Below, in pieces: positions 19,755 to 30,134 of a stretch of DNA of 64,000 nt. The notes under the pieces were generated by a model that saw only the letters and a list, made by a program, of their open reading frames with translations, did not search any database and was not told where the DNA came from. Each line of letters begins with the position of its first letter. The first letter of the stretch is position 1. Position numbers and translations under genes: made by a program. Source of the DNA: Lachancea thermotolerans CBS 6340 (taxonomy: Eukaryota > Ascomycota > Saccharomycetes > Saccharomycetales > Saccharomycetaceae); contig NC_013084.1 of the NCBI RefSeq assembly GCF_000142805.1, positions 62,001 to 126,000 of the forward strand, read 5' to 3'.

Positions 19755-22700
19755 ATGCGCTCTAATGAGACCAAGAAGCATGGGCTTAGCCCTTTGGCGT
19801 CTCCTGATAGATCAAAACAAGAAGAACATGAGCATCACCCTTCAAGGAGCTCGGCGGTAACGAGGGCTTCGCGGAAGAAAGCTGTGCAAAGCAAAAAAAA
19901 ATACAAATTCGCACCTGTGGATACGCTAACTAGGGGAGCTTCATCCGAACCTCCTGTTCTGCAATCTCTTTCTTTATCGCAAGTGCGAAAATCCAAAGTT
20001 GCTAACGCGCCGCGCGTAGATCATGATCCCAATCTTGTACCGAAGCCTCCGACTACACTAAAAGCTGTATCCAAGCCCTCGAAAGCAAGTACCTCAGCAG
20101 TTGGAGTTCCAAAAGTTCTCGAAGATGCTCCGCCAGAAGAAGTCATATGGCAGTACTCACCCTTCAAAAACCCCAGAGCAGACTTCTCTGACCGGGATCG
20201 CGGCTACAAGTCCACATCAGAGGACAGTGCAATCGAGCATGTGGTTAAAGAATCTTCCACTCCTATCGTTCCCAATAAGTTTAAAAGAGTACTAAACTTT
20301 CCTCACATGCATGATGGACAAGAGATGCTTCCAGATGCGGCAGTCATGGCAAGTAAAAAGAGTTCACTCAGAACAAACTCAGTACCCAAGAGCTTTAGCT
20401 TACAACCTCCATCCCGGGCCTCGACTCGTGATATTGACGAGATAATCAATGACATCGAAGATGGATTCGAGATTAAGCCGCCCTTTCAAGGAAAAGACAT
20501 TCCTTCGTCCCCCACAAAAATGGTGTCACAGCGCCTTCGGGAAAGGCAAGGTGGCATACAGGAAGACTCTTTGCTGACAAATGATTCTTTGTTTGCTCAT
20601 GGAGGCACCAAAAGAGTCGAGGTAGATGATAAATTAAGGTGCAGCTCAGAGGACCATTGTTCCAAAGAGAACAAAGAGAGAACAGACAACGCCGAAAGCA
20701 CCGGTGACGAAAACGAGGAAGATGATGAAGATGACGAATCGCTGATTGAACTACTAACTCAAAAGTTCGTCAGCAACCCCAGTAATGAACGGGGGCCAAC
20801 AAATCATGAGAATGAAGGAGCAAATTCTCAACAAAGCAACTTACTGAGTTCTGATGGCACGCAAGATGACTCCTTGCTCGAGTATTTTCAATCAAGTGAG
20901 ACAGGGCAACACAAAGCTGACCCGAGTTGTGCACCAGAGAAAGTGAATTTCGAGAGTACCATAGAATCAGTTGAAGCTAGATTTTCTCAGAATGTTGTTG
21001 TACAAGAAAATCTCAATGAGTCAGAGAAGTGGCAAAGTTATGTTGAGAAAGCTCTTTGCGCTACTTCTCGGGAGGGTATGGAAAGGTGGGTTGTTATTGA
21101 ATCAAAAGAGTTTCTTGTTTCCAACAAGGGGCTACAAAAGGTGCTAAAGTGCCTTGATCATAAAGGGTCCGTCTCTAACCTTGTGGTCAGATCGCCTTGG
21201 TCCCGGCTAACCTTCAAAGAAGGCGACGTAGTTCACACAATTAGTGGCTCGAACACAACAAACAGAAGACTTTTTTCAGATGATAGAGATCCTGAAACTG
21301 GTAAGATAAATGATAATCTCCTCATTTTAAACCCTGATATCCTTATATCAGCTACAACTGTCGGAAGGGCCGTTGAGTGCGAAAGAAGAGCACTGCTGTC
21401 GAACCAAATATCAGGACCGGGCGAACCAAGTTTGCCGGCCCTCGTCGGAAATATTGTTCATGAGCTTGTGCAAATGTGTCTCAAATACAAGCTCGACCAT
21501 GTTCATATTTTGCAGGAGCGCATGTCCTCCTTTTTGGATGGAATTCTCGACAATTACGTGGCCGACATCATCATGTGTCAAAGCACCAAGGATGCACTTT
21601 TGCAGCAAATAACGGCAGAACATATTCCAAACATCAAACAATTTCTGGATGCTTTTGTGAAACGGGATAAAAGCCGCACCTTTCCTAGTGCTCGCAGCTT
21701 CGCAAATAAGCAAGAGATGTCAATCTCTAACATCATTGACATTGAAGAAAATATCTGGTCACCAATGTATGGTCTAAAGGGATTCATAGATGCAACGGTT
21801 GAGACAACATTACCTAATGATTCAACTTTTGTTGCACCGCTGGAATTGAAGACAGGAAAGTTTAAGTCAATCTCCCATGAAGCACAAGGTACAATTTATA
21901 ACTTGTTACTCAGCGACAGATACGAGCTCCCGGTGAACTTTTTCCTTCTGTTCTACACCAAAACTAACGACTTCACGAAACACGATACCCTATTACACTC
22001 ACTTAAACATTTAATAGTCCTGAGAAACCACATCTCAGAATATTTGAGACATGAGCTTTCCGAAGTGACAGAAAACAAGTGGCAAGGGACCACGCTACCC
22101 TCTATCCTAGGATCTGCAGCGTGTGACAATTGTTACTCCAAAACGGAATGCATGGTCATAAACAATCTATGTGAAGACGGGAGCCCGAAGGAGAGCGGGC
22201 TCAAAAAAGGGGAGTATGAAGCACTAACGGGCCACCTTACTAGCAATCGACTGAATTACAAAGAGTTCTATATGAGGTACGAGGACCTTATTGTCAAAGA
22301 AGAGTCGAGTCTGAAAGGTATTAATAATGAAATATTTTTGATTGATAGTAAAACAAGGGAATCCCTCAGCGGAAAGTGCGTAAGCAATTTAGTTATTGTT
22401 GCATCCGAGGATGACAGTGAATCTAAGCTTATTCGGTACACATTTTGTCGGAAAGAAGGAGCTGCAGAGTCACTTCCTTCATTAATTAATTCTCAACTTT
22501 CCAAAAATGACATGGTGATTATAAGTGATGAAGCTGGACATTTTGCGCTGTGCACTGGAAGAGTTGTTTCAATTTCGACCATGGAGATAACCATATCAAC
22601 TTCACGAAGGCTGCAAAGTAATAATGTTCGTGCGCCTGGCTTCGAGAAGGGCAGGAAACAAGTGCTGGAGACTGTTCTTATGCCTTCTAAATCTGCAAAG

Positions 22701-24374
22701 TTGGGCCAAAAGTCAATTACTTATCGAATTGATCGAAATGAAGTGCAACAAGGACTGGCTCTGGCAAGATTCAATCTCCTGAATCTTTTCTTGCCTTCTG
22801 TACCCGAAGGCGCTGTAACTACAGATCCATCAACGGGACAGGAGATTGCGTTCAAGAGGTCTTGGGGCGGTGATCAGAAAACTCGAGAGATCGTAGTAGA
22901 TGGCAGAACCCCCCGCTTTGTGGCTCCGTCTGAACCGCCGCGTGTTCCTTACGATGAGGGTTTAAAATCTAGGTTTAATGAGGATCAATGGAAAGCATTT
23001 GAAAAGGTCATGCGACTCGATGACTACGCCTTAATACTAGGCATGCCCGGCACTGGAAAAACGACACTTATTGTTGAGATAGTCAAATCGCTAGTTGCTC
23101 GTGGAAAAACGATACTTTTAACGTCGTACACGCATTCTGCCATAGATAATATCCTTATCAAGCTTAAAAACTGTGACATAGACATCTGCAGACTAGGTCA
23201 CAAGCACAGAGTACATCAAGAGGCGTGGGAGTTTGTTCCCGACTTCACGGAAGCCAGCACTTTCGAAAAATTCAAAGAGCAAGTAGAAAAACCTTCTGTC
23301 GTCGCAACAACATGCTTGAACATTCACGATACCCTGCTGTCGTTAAGAAGTAAAGACTTTGATTACGTGATTTTAGATGAAGCAAGCCAGCTCTCGCTCC
23401 CAATTTGTGTAGGGCCACTTAAGTTCGCCGAAAGATTTGTGCTTGTGGGAGACCATTATCAGCTTCCACCGCTAGTGAAGAACGACGCAGCTCGAGTCGG
23501 CGGTTTGGATTTATCACTATTCAAAATGCTTTGTGAAAAGCATCCCGACAGTGTAGTGGAGTTGACCCATCAATATCGGATGTGTGAAGATATAATGACG
23601 TTATCAAATTACCTCATATATGATGGGAAGCTCAAGTGTGTGAGCGAGGAGGTTCGTGACCAAAAGCTTGAAATTCCCCATATGGCGGAACTTGATACTA
23701 TGCACGTTCCCGGAAAGCACGGACAGTGGCTTGATATTGTTTTAAACAGCGAAAAAAGGGTGGTGTTCTTGGACCACGACAAATGTCCTGCTTTCCAGGA
23801 GATCGCCGAGAAAGACAACATCAAAAATCCGGGAGAAGCCGAACTTGTTTGGCAGTGCGTTGCCGCTATGGTACGTTGTGGCGTCAGCCGTCGCGACATT
23901 GGTGTTATGACACTCTATCGAGCGCAACTACGAATACTTCGAAAAATGTTTGAGGCTGAAGAGCATAACGAGCTTGAAATTTTGACAGCAGACCAGTTTC
24001 AAGGGCGAGACAAACGATGTGTGATTATCTCTATGGTGCGTAGTAACGACGGTCTTAACGGCGGCTCGCTGCTAAGGGAGCTACGGCGCGTGAACGTCGC
24101 CATGACGCGAGCTAAGTGCAAACTCATAATTATAGGCTCCAAAGCCACAATAAGCTCTGTGGAAAGCTTGAGAGGATTCATGAGTTTATTAGAGTCGCGT
24201 GGCTGGCTGCATTCACTGCCCCCAGACTGTCTTGAAAGCTACAACATTCCGCGACCAGCACCGTCGCAGCATTCCCGAAGAAAGAAGCAAGGCAGTGTGG
24301 TTGCCAACATTACTGCCGAGTCCAAGTTCACTCAAGACAAATCTGTGCTTCGTGACACCCTGAATGGTATGTGA
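19755..24374 (+). CDS. DNA2: Dna2 nuclease-helicase
   Basis: Dna2 cleaves 5' flaps during Okazaki-fragment maturation and resects double-strand-break ends. The product has 1539 residues (S. cerevisiae 1522). About 430 N-terminal residues are divergent and low in complexity. The RecB-like nuclease follows: first iron-sulphur cysteine in AVECERRALL (about residue 540), catalytic ELKTGK (about 695), and the other three 4Fe-4S cysteines in CDNCYSKTEC (about 791). A superfamily 1 helicase occupies the C-terminal third: Walker A GMPGTGKTT (about 1096), DEASQ, GDHYQLPP, QYRM, TADQFQGRDK and NVAMTRAK. All key residues are present, so the enzyme looks active. The ATG at 19755 is the first in frame. 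It is syntenic with YHR164C, next to PRP8. Confidence 0.97.
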   Translation: MRSNETKKHGLSPLASPDRSKQEEHEHHPSRSSAVTRASRKKAVQSKKKYKFAPVDTLTRGASSEPPVLQSLSLSQVRKSKVANAPRVDHDPNLVPKPPTTLKAVSKPSKASTSAVGVPKVLEDAPPEEVIWQYSPFKNPRADFSDRDRGYKSTSEDSAIEHVVKESSTPIVPNKFKRVLNFPHMHDGQEMLPDAAVMASKKSSLRTNSVPKSFSLQPPSRASTRDIDEIINDIEDGFEIKPPFQGKDIPSSPTKMVSQRLRERQGGIQEDSLLTNDSLFAHGGTKRVEVDDKLRCSSEDHCSKENKERTDNAESTGDENEEDDEDDESLIELLTQKFVSNPSNERGPTNHENEGANSQQSNLLSSDGTQDDSLLEYFQSSETGQHKADPSCAPEKVNFESTIESVEARFSQNVVVQENLNESEKWQSYVEKALCATSREGMERWVVIESKEFLVSNKGLQKVLKCLDHKGSVSNLVVRSPWSRLTFKEGDVVHTISGSNTTNRRLFSDDRDPETGKINDNLLILNPDILISATTVGRAVECERRALLSNQISGPGEPSLPALVGNIVHELVQMCLKYKLDHVHILQERMSSFLDGILDNYVADIIMCQSTKDALLQQITAEHIPNIKQFLDAFVKRDKSRTFPSARSFANKQEMSISNIIDIEENIWSPMYGLKGFIDATVETTLPNDSTFVAPLELKTGKFKSISHEAQGTIYNLLLSDRYELPVNFFLLFYTKTNDFTKHDTLLHSLKHLIVLRNHISEYLRHELSEVTENKWQGTTLPSILGSAACDNCYSKTECMVINNLCEDGSPKESGLKKGEYEALTGHLTSNRLNYKEFYMRYEDLIVKEESSLKGINNEIFLIDSKTRESLSGKCVSNLVIVASEDDSESKLIRYTFCRKEGAAESLPSLINSQLSKNDMVIISDEAGHFALCTGRVVSISTMEITISTSRRLQSNNVRAPGFEKGRKQVLETVLMPSKSAKLGQKSITYRIDRNEVQQGLALARFNLLNLFLPSVPEGAVTTDPSTGQEIAFKRSWGGDQKTREIVVDGRTPRFVAPSEPPRVPYDEGLKSRFNEDQWKAFEKVMRLDDYALILGMPGTGKTTLIVEIVKSLVARGKTILLTSYTHSAIDNILIKLKNCDIDICRLGHKHRVHQEAWEFVPDFTEASTFEKFKEQVEKPSVVATTCLNIHDTLLSLRSKDFDYVILDEASQLSLPICVGPLKFAERFVLVGDHYQLPPLVKNDAARVGGLDLSLFKMLCEKHPDSVVELTHQYRMCEDIMTLSNYLIYDGKLKCVSEEVRDQKLEIPHMAELDTMHVPGKHGQWLDIVLNSEKRVVFLDHDKCPAFQEIAEKDNIKNPGEAELVWQCVAAMVRCGVSRRDIGVMTLYRAQLRILRKMFEAEEHNELEILTADQFQGRDKRCVIISMVRSNDGLNGGSLLRELRRVNVAMTRAKCKLIIIGSKATISSVESLRGFMSLLESRGWLHSLPPDCLESYNIPRPAPSQHSRRKKQGSVVANITAESKFTQDKSVLRDTLNGM

Positions 24375-26078
24375 AACCCATGGTGAGGCACTTATGTAGA
24401 CTTTGACAAACGATTGCCTGAAAGCGCAGTTTAAGGCAGCGAAAACTATAAGCATAAAATACGATTATCTAGATCCGCGGCTACGCGAAGTCTCGGGAGT
24501 GGGGCTTAATCTATAACTCTAGCAACTAAACTTTAGGAAGGAATAGGAGCCAACGTCCTGATAATTTGATCCCAGTCCTTTGAGTGGAAAGGTCGCTGTG
24601 AATTTTCCCCCGCGTCTTGGAGCCATGAATCTTCCTGAGCTTTTGCTTCTGAGAACTCGGCTCGGAACATAGGTCGACACACAGGTATGCAGGTACCTCT
24701 GGGCTCAACAGAACACGAAGTGTTTTTGTCATCGGACCTTGATAATAAAAGCCGTGTTTATGTAGTTTGCGGCTTCGAGCCCTTGATACAAGAAGAAGAG
24801 AGTCTGGTTATTGAACATGGCGCAAGGAATTCAGCCGAAAGCCTATGTGTGAACGGACCTATTGCGAGCAAGTACGGCGCATATCGGCACATCGAGCGGT
24901 AGCTTTTGGCGAAACTAAGAGTTAGCCAAGCGCTCGAGGATTTCTGAAGCAGTTTGACAGAAGAGGAACATTGCCGGCGGGCAATGGCAGAAGCCTATAC
25001 GACGGAAAGCCACTTAATGGCCTGGTCCCACTAGGGTCACCGGCTTCGGTCGCTTCGCGGCATCTGCGCCGAGCGGGCCTTCGCCACTCATGAAGCTATG
25101 GAGACAGGAAGCTAATTTGGCGCAGTCGGGCCTATTCAATGGCGATCAACGCGGCCTTCGAACGCCTGCCGCACGTCAAACACCCCCGAGCAGCAAGAAA
25201 CTGCAACAAGAATGTTGGTTGGTCAGCAGCCTCCCTAGCTATTACGAAAACAAGACAAAAATGCGCTATCTACAAGCTTGAGGGAGGGCCCCTAAAATTT
25301 TTCGCGTGTCATCGCGCCTCTATCACTACTATCAGTTCCCCGTTTAAGGTCTGCTACTGTTGCACTGCTACACGGGTTACGGAGCCCGCGCAGGATACCC
25401 ACATCGCCCCGGCTACGGCCCCGCCACGGCCCCGCGGCTCGAGGGCGAAAGGTCGCAGAGTATGTCCTGCAGGCAAGGTTCCCGGCCTTAAGGATGTGTT
25501 ATACCCTGCACTCCACCGACTGTTACACATGGGCTGATTCAACGGCGCTCCACGTGAGGTCTAAGTTCGCTTTTGAGCCATGTGACAGGCCGGAATGCGC
25601 GAGAAAGTGCCGCGAAGTTGTTTGGCTGCGCCAGCTGCGCCGCTACTGCACGCGCAAAGTTATTAATAACAAAGTGCTGGTGCGACTGCGGGTCGTAATT
25701 CATAATGTGCCTTACGTTCTCGTACGAATTTCCGTAGAGCACTTTCCAGGCACTTTTCTACAACGGTTTCCCGTAACGAGCGGAAATTGTTGCACCTCCA
25801 TTAAGGCTGCATCTGCGCGTGTTTGGAACCGGTGCGGCGTAGTAAGGGCCAGCGAGTTTCGGGGTCGGAAGTGGCTAGACAAGAGTCCGGAGCCGGTGGG
25901 ATTGTGCGTCTGAAATATTGTGGGACATCCGGGTGGGTTTTAGAAGAGCGTGATCAGAGTGATTTTTGTGGGTAACAACTCTGAAAGCGAGTTTCGGAAA
26001 AGCTTGGCTCCAGTTACATATACCTTTGTGGAAAAGCCCAGTAAGAAGCATTGCAGGATTTCGCAAGGAGTGTGAACT
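24375..26078. other. Long DNA2-RIE1 interval, probable RIE1 promoter and leader
   Basis: 1.7 kb without a recognised gene. GC content rises from left to right and is locally very high near 25400-25460. ATG-initiated plus-strand frames of 132 codons (25139-25537) and 139 codons (25494-25913) exist but look like chance openings in GC-rich DNA. A TGGCGCAGTCGG box-A-like string at about 25117 and a TTCGAA further on do not fold into a tRNA. The length suggests an extended promoter or a long 5' leader for RIE1, which encodes an RNA-binding protein. Confidence 0.4.
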
Positions 26079-28586
26079 ATGACAGTGGCAGAACAGACGG
26101 AGCAAGTGGCCAGCGCGCTAGCGGACGTGGCAATCACGGATCAGGGGCCGCAGGAAGCCGTCGGGTCGCCGACTGCGGTGGGTACAGAGCAAGAGCCGGC
26201 GGGCGAGCAGGAAGCGCGGGGTCGCGAGCAAACTCGGACGCATGCACAGGAGCAGACCCCGGGTACTGGCCAAGGCTCGGCCGCGGAGTCGAGTGGGACT
26301 AGCGAAGAGGACGGAGCCCGGAGCCTGGAGCGGGACCAAAGCCAGGAAGAGTTTCCCTCCAAGAGCAACTCGCCCAATTCAAGCGCGCTGCAACTGGACC
26401 AGCTCGCCAACACAAACTTGCTGACGGTGCGCATCAAGTGGGTCGACAACCAGCTATTGGACTACAAAACGACACAACTGGTCAACAAGCTCTCTGAGCT
26501 CTCCCATGCGCGCAAAGGCTTTGTGGTTAACCCCTCGGTCATTGAGAACTACGAGTATCTATCCGACAGCAGCAGGCTTGCAGTGCTTGGCGAGAATCAG
26601 GACGTTTACATGCACGAGTCGGGCACCAAAGAGTTCGCCGACTTTCACAGCGACGAGTCGTCTGCAGGCGGCTCTTGGCTCTACGACTATGTACTGCAGG
26701 CCCAGTTCAAGCACTGGGCGGACCTCGAAGTGGTGCGGGACAGCGTTGTCGCCGCTTTGGGGGAGTCCACCATCGTCAGCAAATGGTCGGTCAGCGACAA
26801 CGCTCACGCGCTTACCCATCCAGGCAATTTGTACGTGAGGGGCATTCCTAAAGATCTGACAATTGATGATCTGGTACCCGTGTTTGCGAAATTCGGCCCC
26901 GTGCTTTCCATGAAAATCATTTGCGACTCCAACACGGGTGACTCGTTAGGTTATGGGTTCTTGTCCTACCCGCTGGGTTCTCAGGCTTCCCGCTGCATCA
27001 AGGAGCTCAATGGCAACTTGATGAATGGGTCACCGCTGTTCATCAATTACCATGTGGAGCGCAAGGAGCGGGAGCGTATCCACTGGGACCACATCAAAGA
27101 AGACAACGACGACGAAAGGTTCAAAGGTGTCTTCATAGGAAATCTTCCAATTGAGGATGTACAAGGGAAACTCATCACCCCTGAGGACGTCATTGCCGAG
27201 TTTCAGAAGCGACTTGGTGATGGCGGCGAAACTTCGCAAATCGTTTCCTACTATCTGCCCAAGCGTAACAGTCAAAGTGACATAGAGTATAAGGACGACG
27301 ATGACAAGACTGATGACATTGAAACCTGTGTTAGCAAGCACGAGGAGTCACCTCTCAAGGGCTATGGTTTTATTAAGTTTGCATCCCACACCCAAGCCCT
27401 TGGCGCAATTGAAAAGTTTAACGATATGGAGTGGCTAGGCAATAAGCTCATTGTCAACAAGGCTGTTCAATCCAAGCCTCAATCCCATTACCACCACCAT
27501 CATCATCATCATCATCATCAGAACCATAATGAATACCGTGGTAGGCGCCACAGTGAACGCTCTCCCTCCTCAAGGCAAAAGAGCATGACAAATATCTCTT
27601 TCTACGCCCCTTTCAGCGGATCTCAAGCAGGCTTTGGGTTCTACGGCAATCCGCCAAATGCAAGGTACCCCGCTCCTAGCGACTTGGGCCCACATGATAT
27701 TGCAGCGGATAGCTCTCCTAATTCTTCGCCCTCGCCGCACCAAGGCTACATTCCCCCTCCGCAGCTATCTCATCGATACGGAGCCCCTCCATCGCTAAGT
27801 TCTACGCCAGAGAGTTCTACGGCTCCATCTTCTCGTAATGACTCTTTCTTCCAGATGCACTCGCAAGGAGGCATGATGCCTCCTTCTCCATTTATGCTAC
27901 CAATCCCCACGAAAGATCAGCAAGAGTCGAACCTTTACGTGAAACACTTGCCTCTATCTTGGAGGGACGAAGATTTTTTTCAGTTCTATGAAAATTTTGG
28001 CGAGATAATCAGCGCCAAGATTATCACCGTGGGTGGCAGCAAAAACGATGGCTCAAGTGATAACACTTTTGCCAAGCAAAGCGAACCGGCGCTGGGATCG
28101 TCAAAGGGATACGGGTTTGTCTGCTTCAAAAATCCCCTTGATGCTTCGCGAGCCATGTTGATCACTGATAGATATCAGGTGGACGAGAATCACACGTTGT
28201 ACGTTTCGTTTGCGCAGAAGCGCGCAAAATCCATCAGTAACGGAGACACCGTTATGGTTTCCACCAACAACTCTCGACCATCATCGCGCAAAAACTATTA
28301 TTATAACAACGCGAGGCAAGACTTCTTGGGGAAGTACAACCCTAAATTTTTGAACGCAATGTTTAACCAGCAAAATGGTGGCAGATCGTACCCGCGCCCA
28401 CGCGGCAGTTGGCCCGCGCCTATGCCAATGCCGGTTGCACCCCCTCACATGGTCCCTATGATGCCACCAGTGGTTCTTCCGTCGCCAATTTCTCCGGAAG
28501 CAATTGTTCCTGGGGGCGACATCGAGCAAGACTCCATCGCTGAAGCGCCTGTACAAATAAAGCAGGGATCAACTACAAAAAGTTAA
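26079..28586 (+). CDS. RIE1: Rie1-like RNA-binding protein with three RRMs
   Basis: S. cerevisiae Rie1 (YGR250C, 781 residues) is a cytoplasmic, stress-granule-associated RNA-binding protein. This product has 835 residues. An acidic, Gln/Glu-rich N-terminus (about 1-110) is followed by three RRM domains: about 248-325 (NLYVRGIPKDLTIDDL ... GYGFLSY), about 348-470 with a long internal loop (GVFIGNLPIED ... GYGFIKF), and about 620-710 (NLYVKHLPLSWRDEDFF ... GYGFVCF). Between RRM2 and RRM3 is a low-complexity linker with a run of nine histidines (codons 27492-27518). The C-terminus is proline- and methionine-rich. The loop of RRM2 contains EYKDDDDK at about 403-410. It is convergent with MGA1, as in S. 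cerevisiae. Confidence 0.9.
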   Translation: MTVAEQTEQVASALADVAITDQGPQEAVGSPTAVGTEQEPAGEQEARGREQTRTHAQEQTPGTGQGSAAESSGTSEEDGARSLERDQSQEEFPSKSNSPNSSALQLDQLANTNLLTVRIKWVDNQLLDYKTTQLVNKLSELSHARKGFVVNPSVIENYEYLSDSSRLAVLGENQDVYMHESGTKEFADFHSDESSAGGSWLYDYVLQAQFKHWADLEVVRDSVVAALGESTIVSKWSVSDNAHALTHPGNLYVRGIPKDLTIDDLVPVFAKFGPVLSMKIICDSNTGDSLGYGFLSYPLGSQASRCIKELNGNLMNGSPLFINYHVERKERERIHWDHIKEDNDDERFKGVFIGNLPIEDVQGKLITPEDVIAEFQKRLGDGGETSQIVSYYLPKRNSQSDIEYKDDDDKTDDIETCVSKHEESPLKGYGFIKFASHTQALGAIEKFNDMEWLGNKLIVNKAVQSKPQSHYHHHHHHHHHQNHNEYRGRRHSERSPSSRQKSMTNISFYAPFSGSQAGFGFYGNPPNARYPAPSDLGPHDIAADSSPNSSPSPHQGYIPPPQLSHRYGAPPSLSSTPESSTAPSSRNDSFFQMHSQGGMMPPSPFMLPIPTKDQQESNLYVKHLPLSWRDEDFFQFYENFGEIISAKIITVGGSKNDGSSDNTFAKQSEPALGSSKGYGFVCFKNPLDASRAMLITDRYQVDENHTLYVSFAQKRAKSISNGDTVMVSTNNSRPSSRKNYYYNNARQDFLGKYNPKFLNAMFNQQNGGRSYPRPRGSWPAPMPMPVAPPHMVPMMPPVVLPSPISPEAIVPGGDIEQDSIAEAPVQIKQGSTTKS

Positions 28587-28961
28587 TGGATAGTTGGGCA
28601 CAGTACCAGCTATTCTCCGAGCACATGCAGCGAAGCGCAGCTACTAGGAATACACGTTTTTTTTAGTTTTTCTTTGAATGACACTGCGACAACCCCGCTT
28701 TCAGCTCAGGGGCGCGCCAGCACTGTTTACCATGGTCATGCTAGTGTGAAATTAAAAAATGCGTATGGTACATAGTTGTTACTTTCCTGTGATAATATTA
28801 CAATCAGACTTAATAAGATGTCTTCGAAACCTTTCTTGATAGTGAACCGAAGTTAGAGTAACTTGCGAATGAAAAACAAAATCAAAAGCAAATACTAGAC
28901 GTATGAGAACCCGCTGATACTTCTTGGAACTGTCCATAAGATCCGCTCTTGTGCTGGCCCC
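28587..28961. other. RIE1-MGA1 convergent 3' region
   Basis: 375 bases between two convergent genes. It is AT-richer than its surroundings, with T-rich and A-rich tracts near 28658 and 28870 that would suit 3'-end formation on either strand. No gene was seen. Confidence 0.4.
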
Positions 28962-30134
28962 TTATTTCTTCTTGTGAGGGGGGGCTAAACCCCAATTGTC
29001 AGTTGTACTCTGGCCTGAGGAGGAGCTCCTCGGTATGCTGGCATTACTGAACCGCGTGTTACTGAACACAGAGCTTTTTTGCGTCGAGAGACTGGGGAAG
29101 CGGCTGCCGGACCCGGGAGGAGCATTGGAGAAGGACGAGCCCACGCTGCTAAAGCTGGAATGTGCGGAAACGATAGGATACCTGAGGTGAGTCCATTTGG
29201 TGTCCGCACTTATGATATCATTTCTCAGCGCCTGCAACGTTGCAGAGATGGTCTCAGCCTCGGTGGAAGATTGTGGGGGGAACTGCTGGAGTACATCGAG
29301 TATTGTGACCATGCCCCTCTGGATGAGATTGATATTGTGTTGAAGATGTTGCAAAGTCAGGTTTTGAGGGCCTGCTGGAACAGGCGTGGATCCAGGGTAC
29401 AAAGCCGATAACTGGGGAACAGAATTAGAGGACCCGCTGGAGCCCTTCTGAGAGAGCAGATCAGGGGAGGACGGGCTTCTTGCCGATTCTGGGGGAGCTG
29501 GCGTGGTCAAGGGCCTGAGGCTCGGCAGCGGCGTCATTTGGGGGGCCTCGTCGCTCCCCGACATCGCGGAGGAAGGCCTCGAGACAATGGACGCTGCGGC
29601 AGTGGTGTCAACGTAGTTCACGCACACGGCGGAGAGCACGTTTTTGCGCTTCCCGTTCTTGCCGACGCCGCCGCTCTTGCGCTGGATGCGACCAAGCTCG
29701 CTCATGGTACTGTCTCGGCAAAACGCACCGGAAGGGTGCGAGAATTGCCACACGACAGCGCTCTTGCCGGACTTGGTGCCCGCGGTTGTGGCCGCGGCGC
29801 CCGCGCTGCCATCCGCACTGCTGGTGCCGCCTCCGGCTACACTTGAGCCTGCGCTGGCGGCCGGGCTGGTGGCCGGACTGGCCGGCTCGGTGCTGGTCGG
29901 CGCCGTGGGCGCCGCCAGCTTGTGGAAGCCGTACATATGAAGCTGGCGGACAAAACTGCTGACGTTTCCGTGCTTGAAGTAGCGCTTGAGCACGTTTGTG
30001 GAGAAGGCCGCGTCGTGCGGCCGCAGCGAGAACACGCCGCGGAGCTGCTCGTCGGGTTCCCACCGGATCCATCGCTCCAGCTCGGGCTGCTGCAGGATCG
30101 CGTGCAGCTGGTGTATGAAGGTCTTGTTTTGCAT
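28962..30134 (-). CDS. MGA1: HSF-type transcription factor Mga1
   Basis: Mga1 is a heat-shock-factor-like DNA-binding protein linked to filamentous growth. The 390-residue product begins at the ATG at 30134 (MQNKTFIHQLHAILQQP), which matches the conserved N-terminal start of the HSF domain. A GTG-initiated extension of 111 codons upstream contains no ATG and is rejected. The domain shows FVRQLHMYGFHKL, then an Ala/Ser/Thr/Gly-rich insertion of about 60 residues before the closing strand VVWQFSHPSGAFCRD, so the DNA-binding fold is split by a low-complexity loop. The C-terminal half is serine- and proline-rich with one helical segment (LQHLQHNINLIQRGMVTILD). It is syntenic with YGR249W, between RIE1 and SOL4. 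Confidence 0.9.
   Translation of the reverse strand: MQNKTFIHQLHAILQQPELERWIRWEPDEQLRGVFSLRPHDAAFSTNVLKRYFKHGNVSSFVRQLHMYGFHKLAAPTAPTSTEPASPATSPAASAGSSVAGGGTSSADGSAGAAATTAGTKSGKSAVVWQFSHPSGAFCRDSTMSELGRIQRKSGGVGKNGKRKNVLSAVCVNYVDTTAAASIVSRPSSAMSGSDEAPQMTPLPSLRPLTTPAPPESARSPSSPDLLSQKGSSGSSNSVPQLSALYPGSTPVPAGPQNLTLQHLQHNINLIQRGMVTILDVLQQFPPQSSTEAETISATLQALRNDIISADTKWTHLRYPIVSAHSSFSSVGSSFSNAPPGSGSRFPSLSTQKSSVFSNTRFSNASIPRSSSSGQSTTDNWGLAPPHKKK

Noticed and set aside
25117-25185. tRNA-like box A (TGGCGCAGTCGG) followed by TTCGAA
   Set aside because: The D stem, acceptor stem and T stem cannot pair, so no cloverleaf forms.
25139-25913. Two overlapping ATG frames of 132 and 139 codons upstream of RIE1
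   Set aside because: No domain, and unlike compositions; they look like chance openings in GC-rich DNA.
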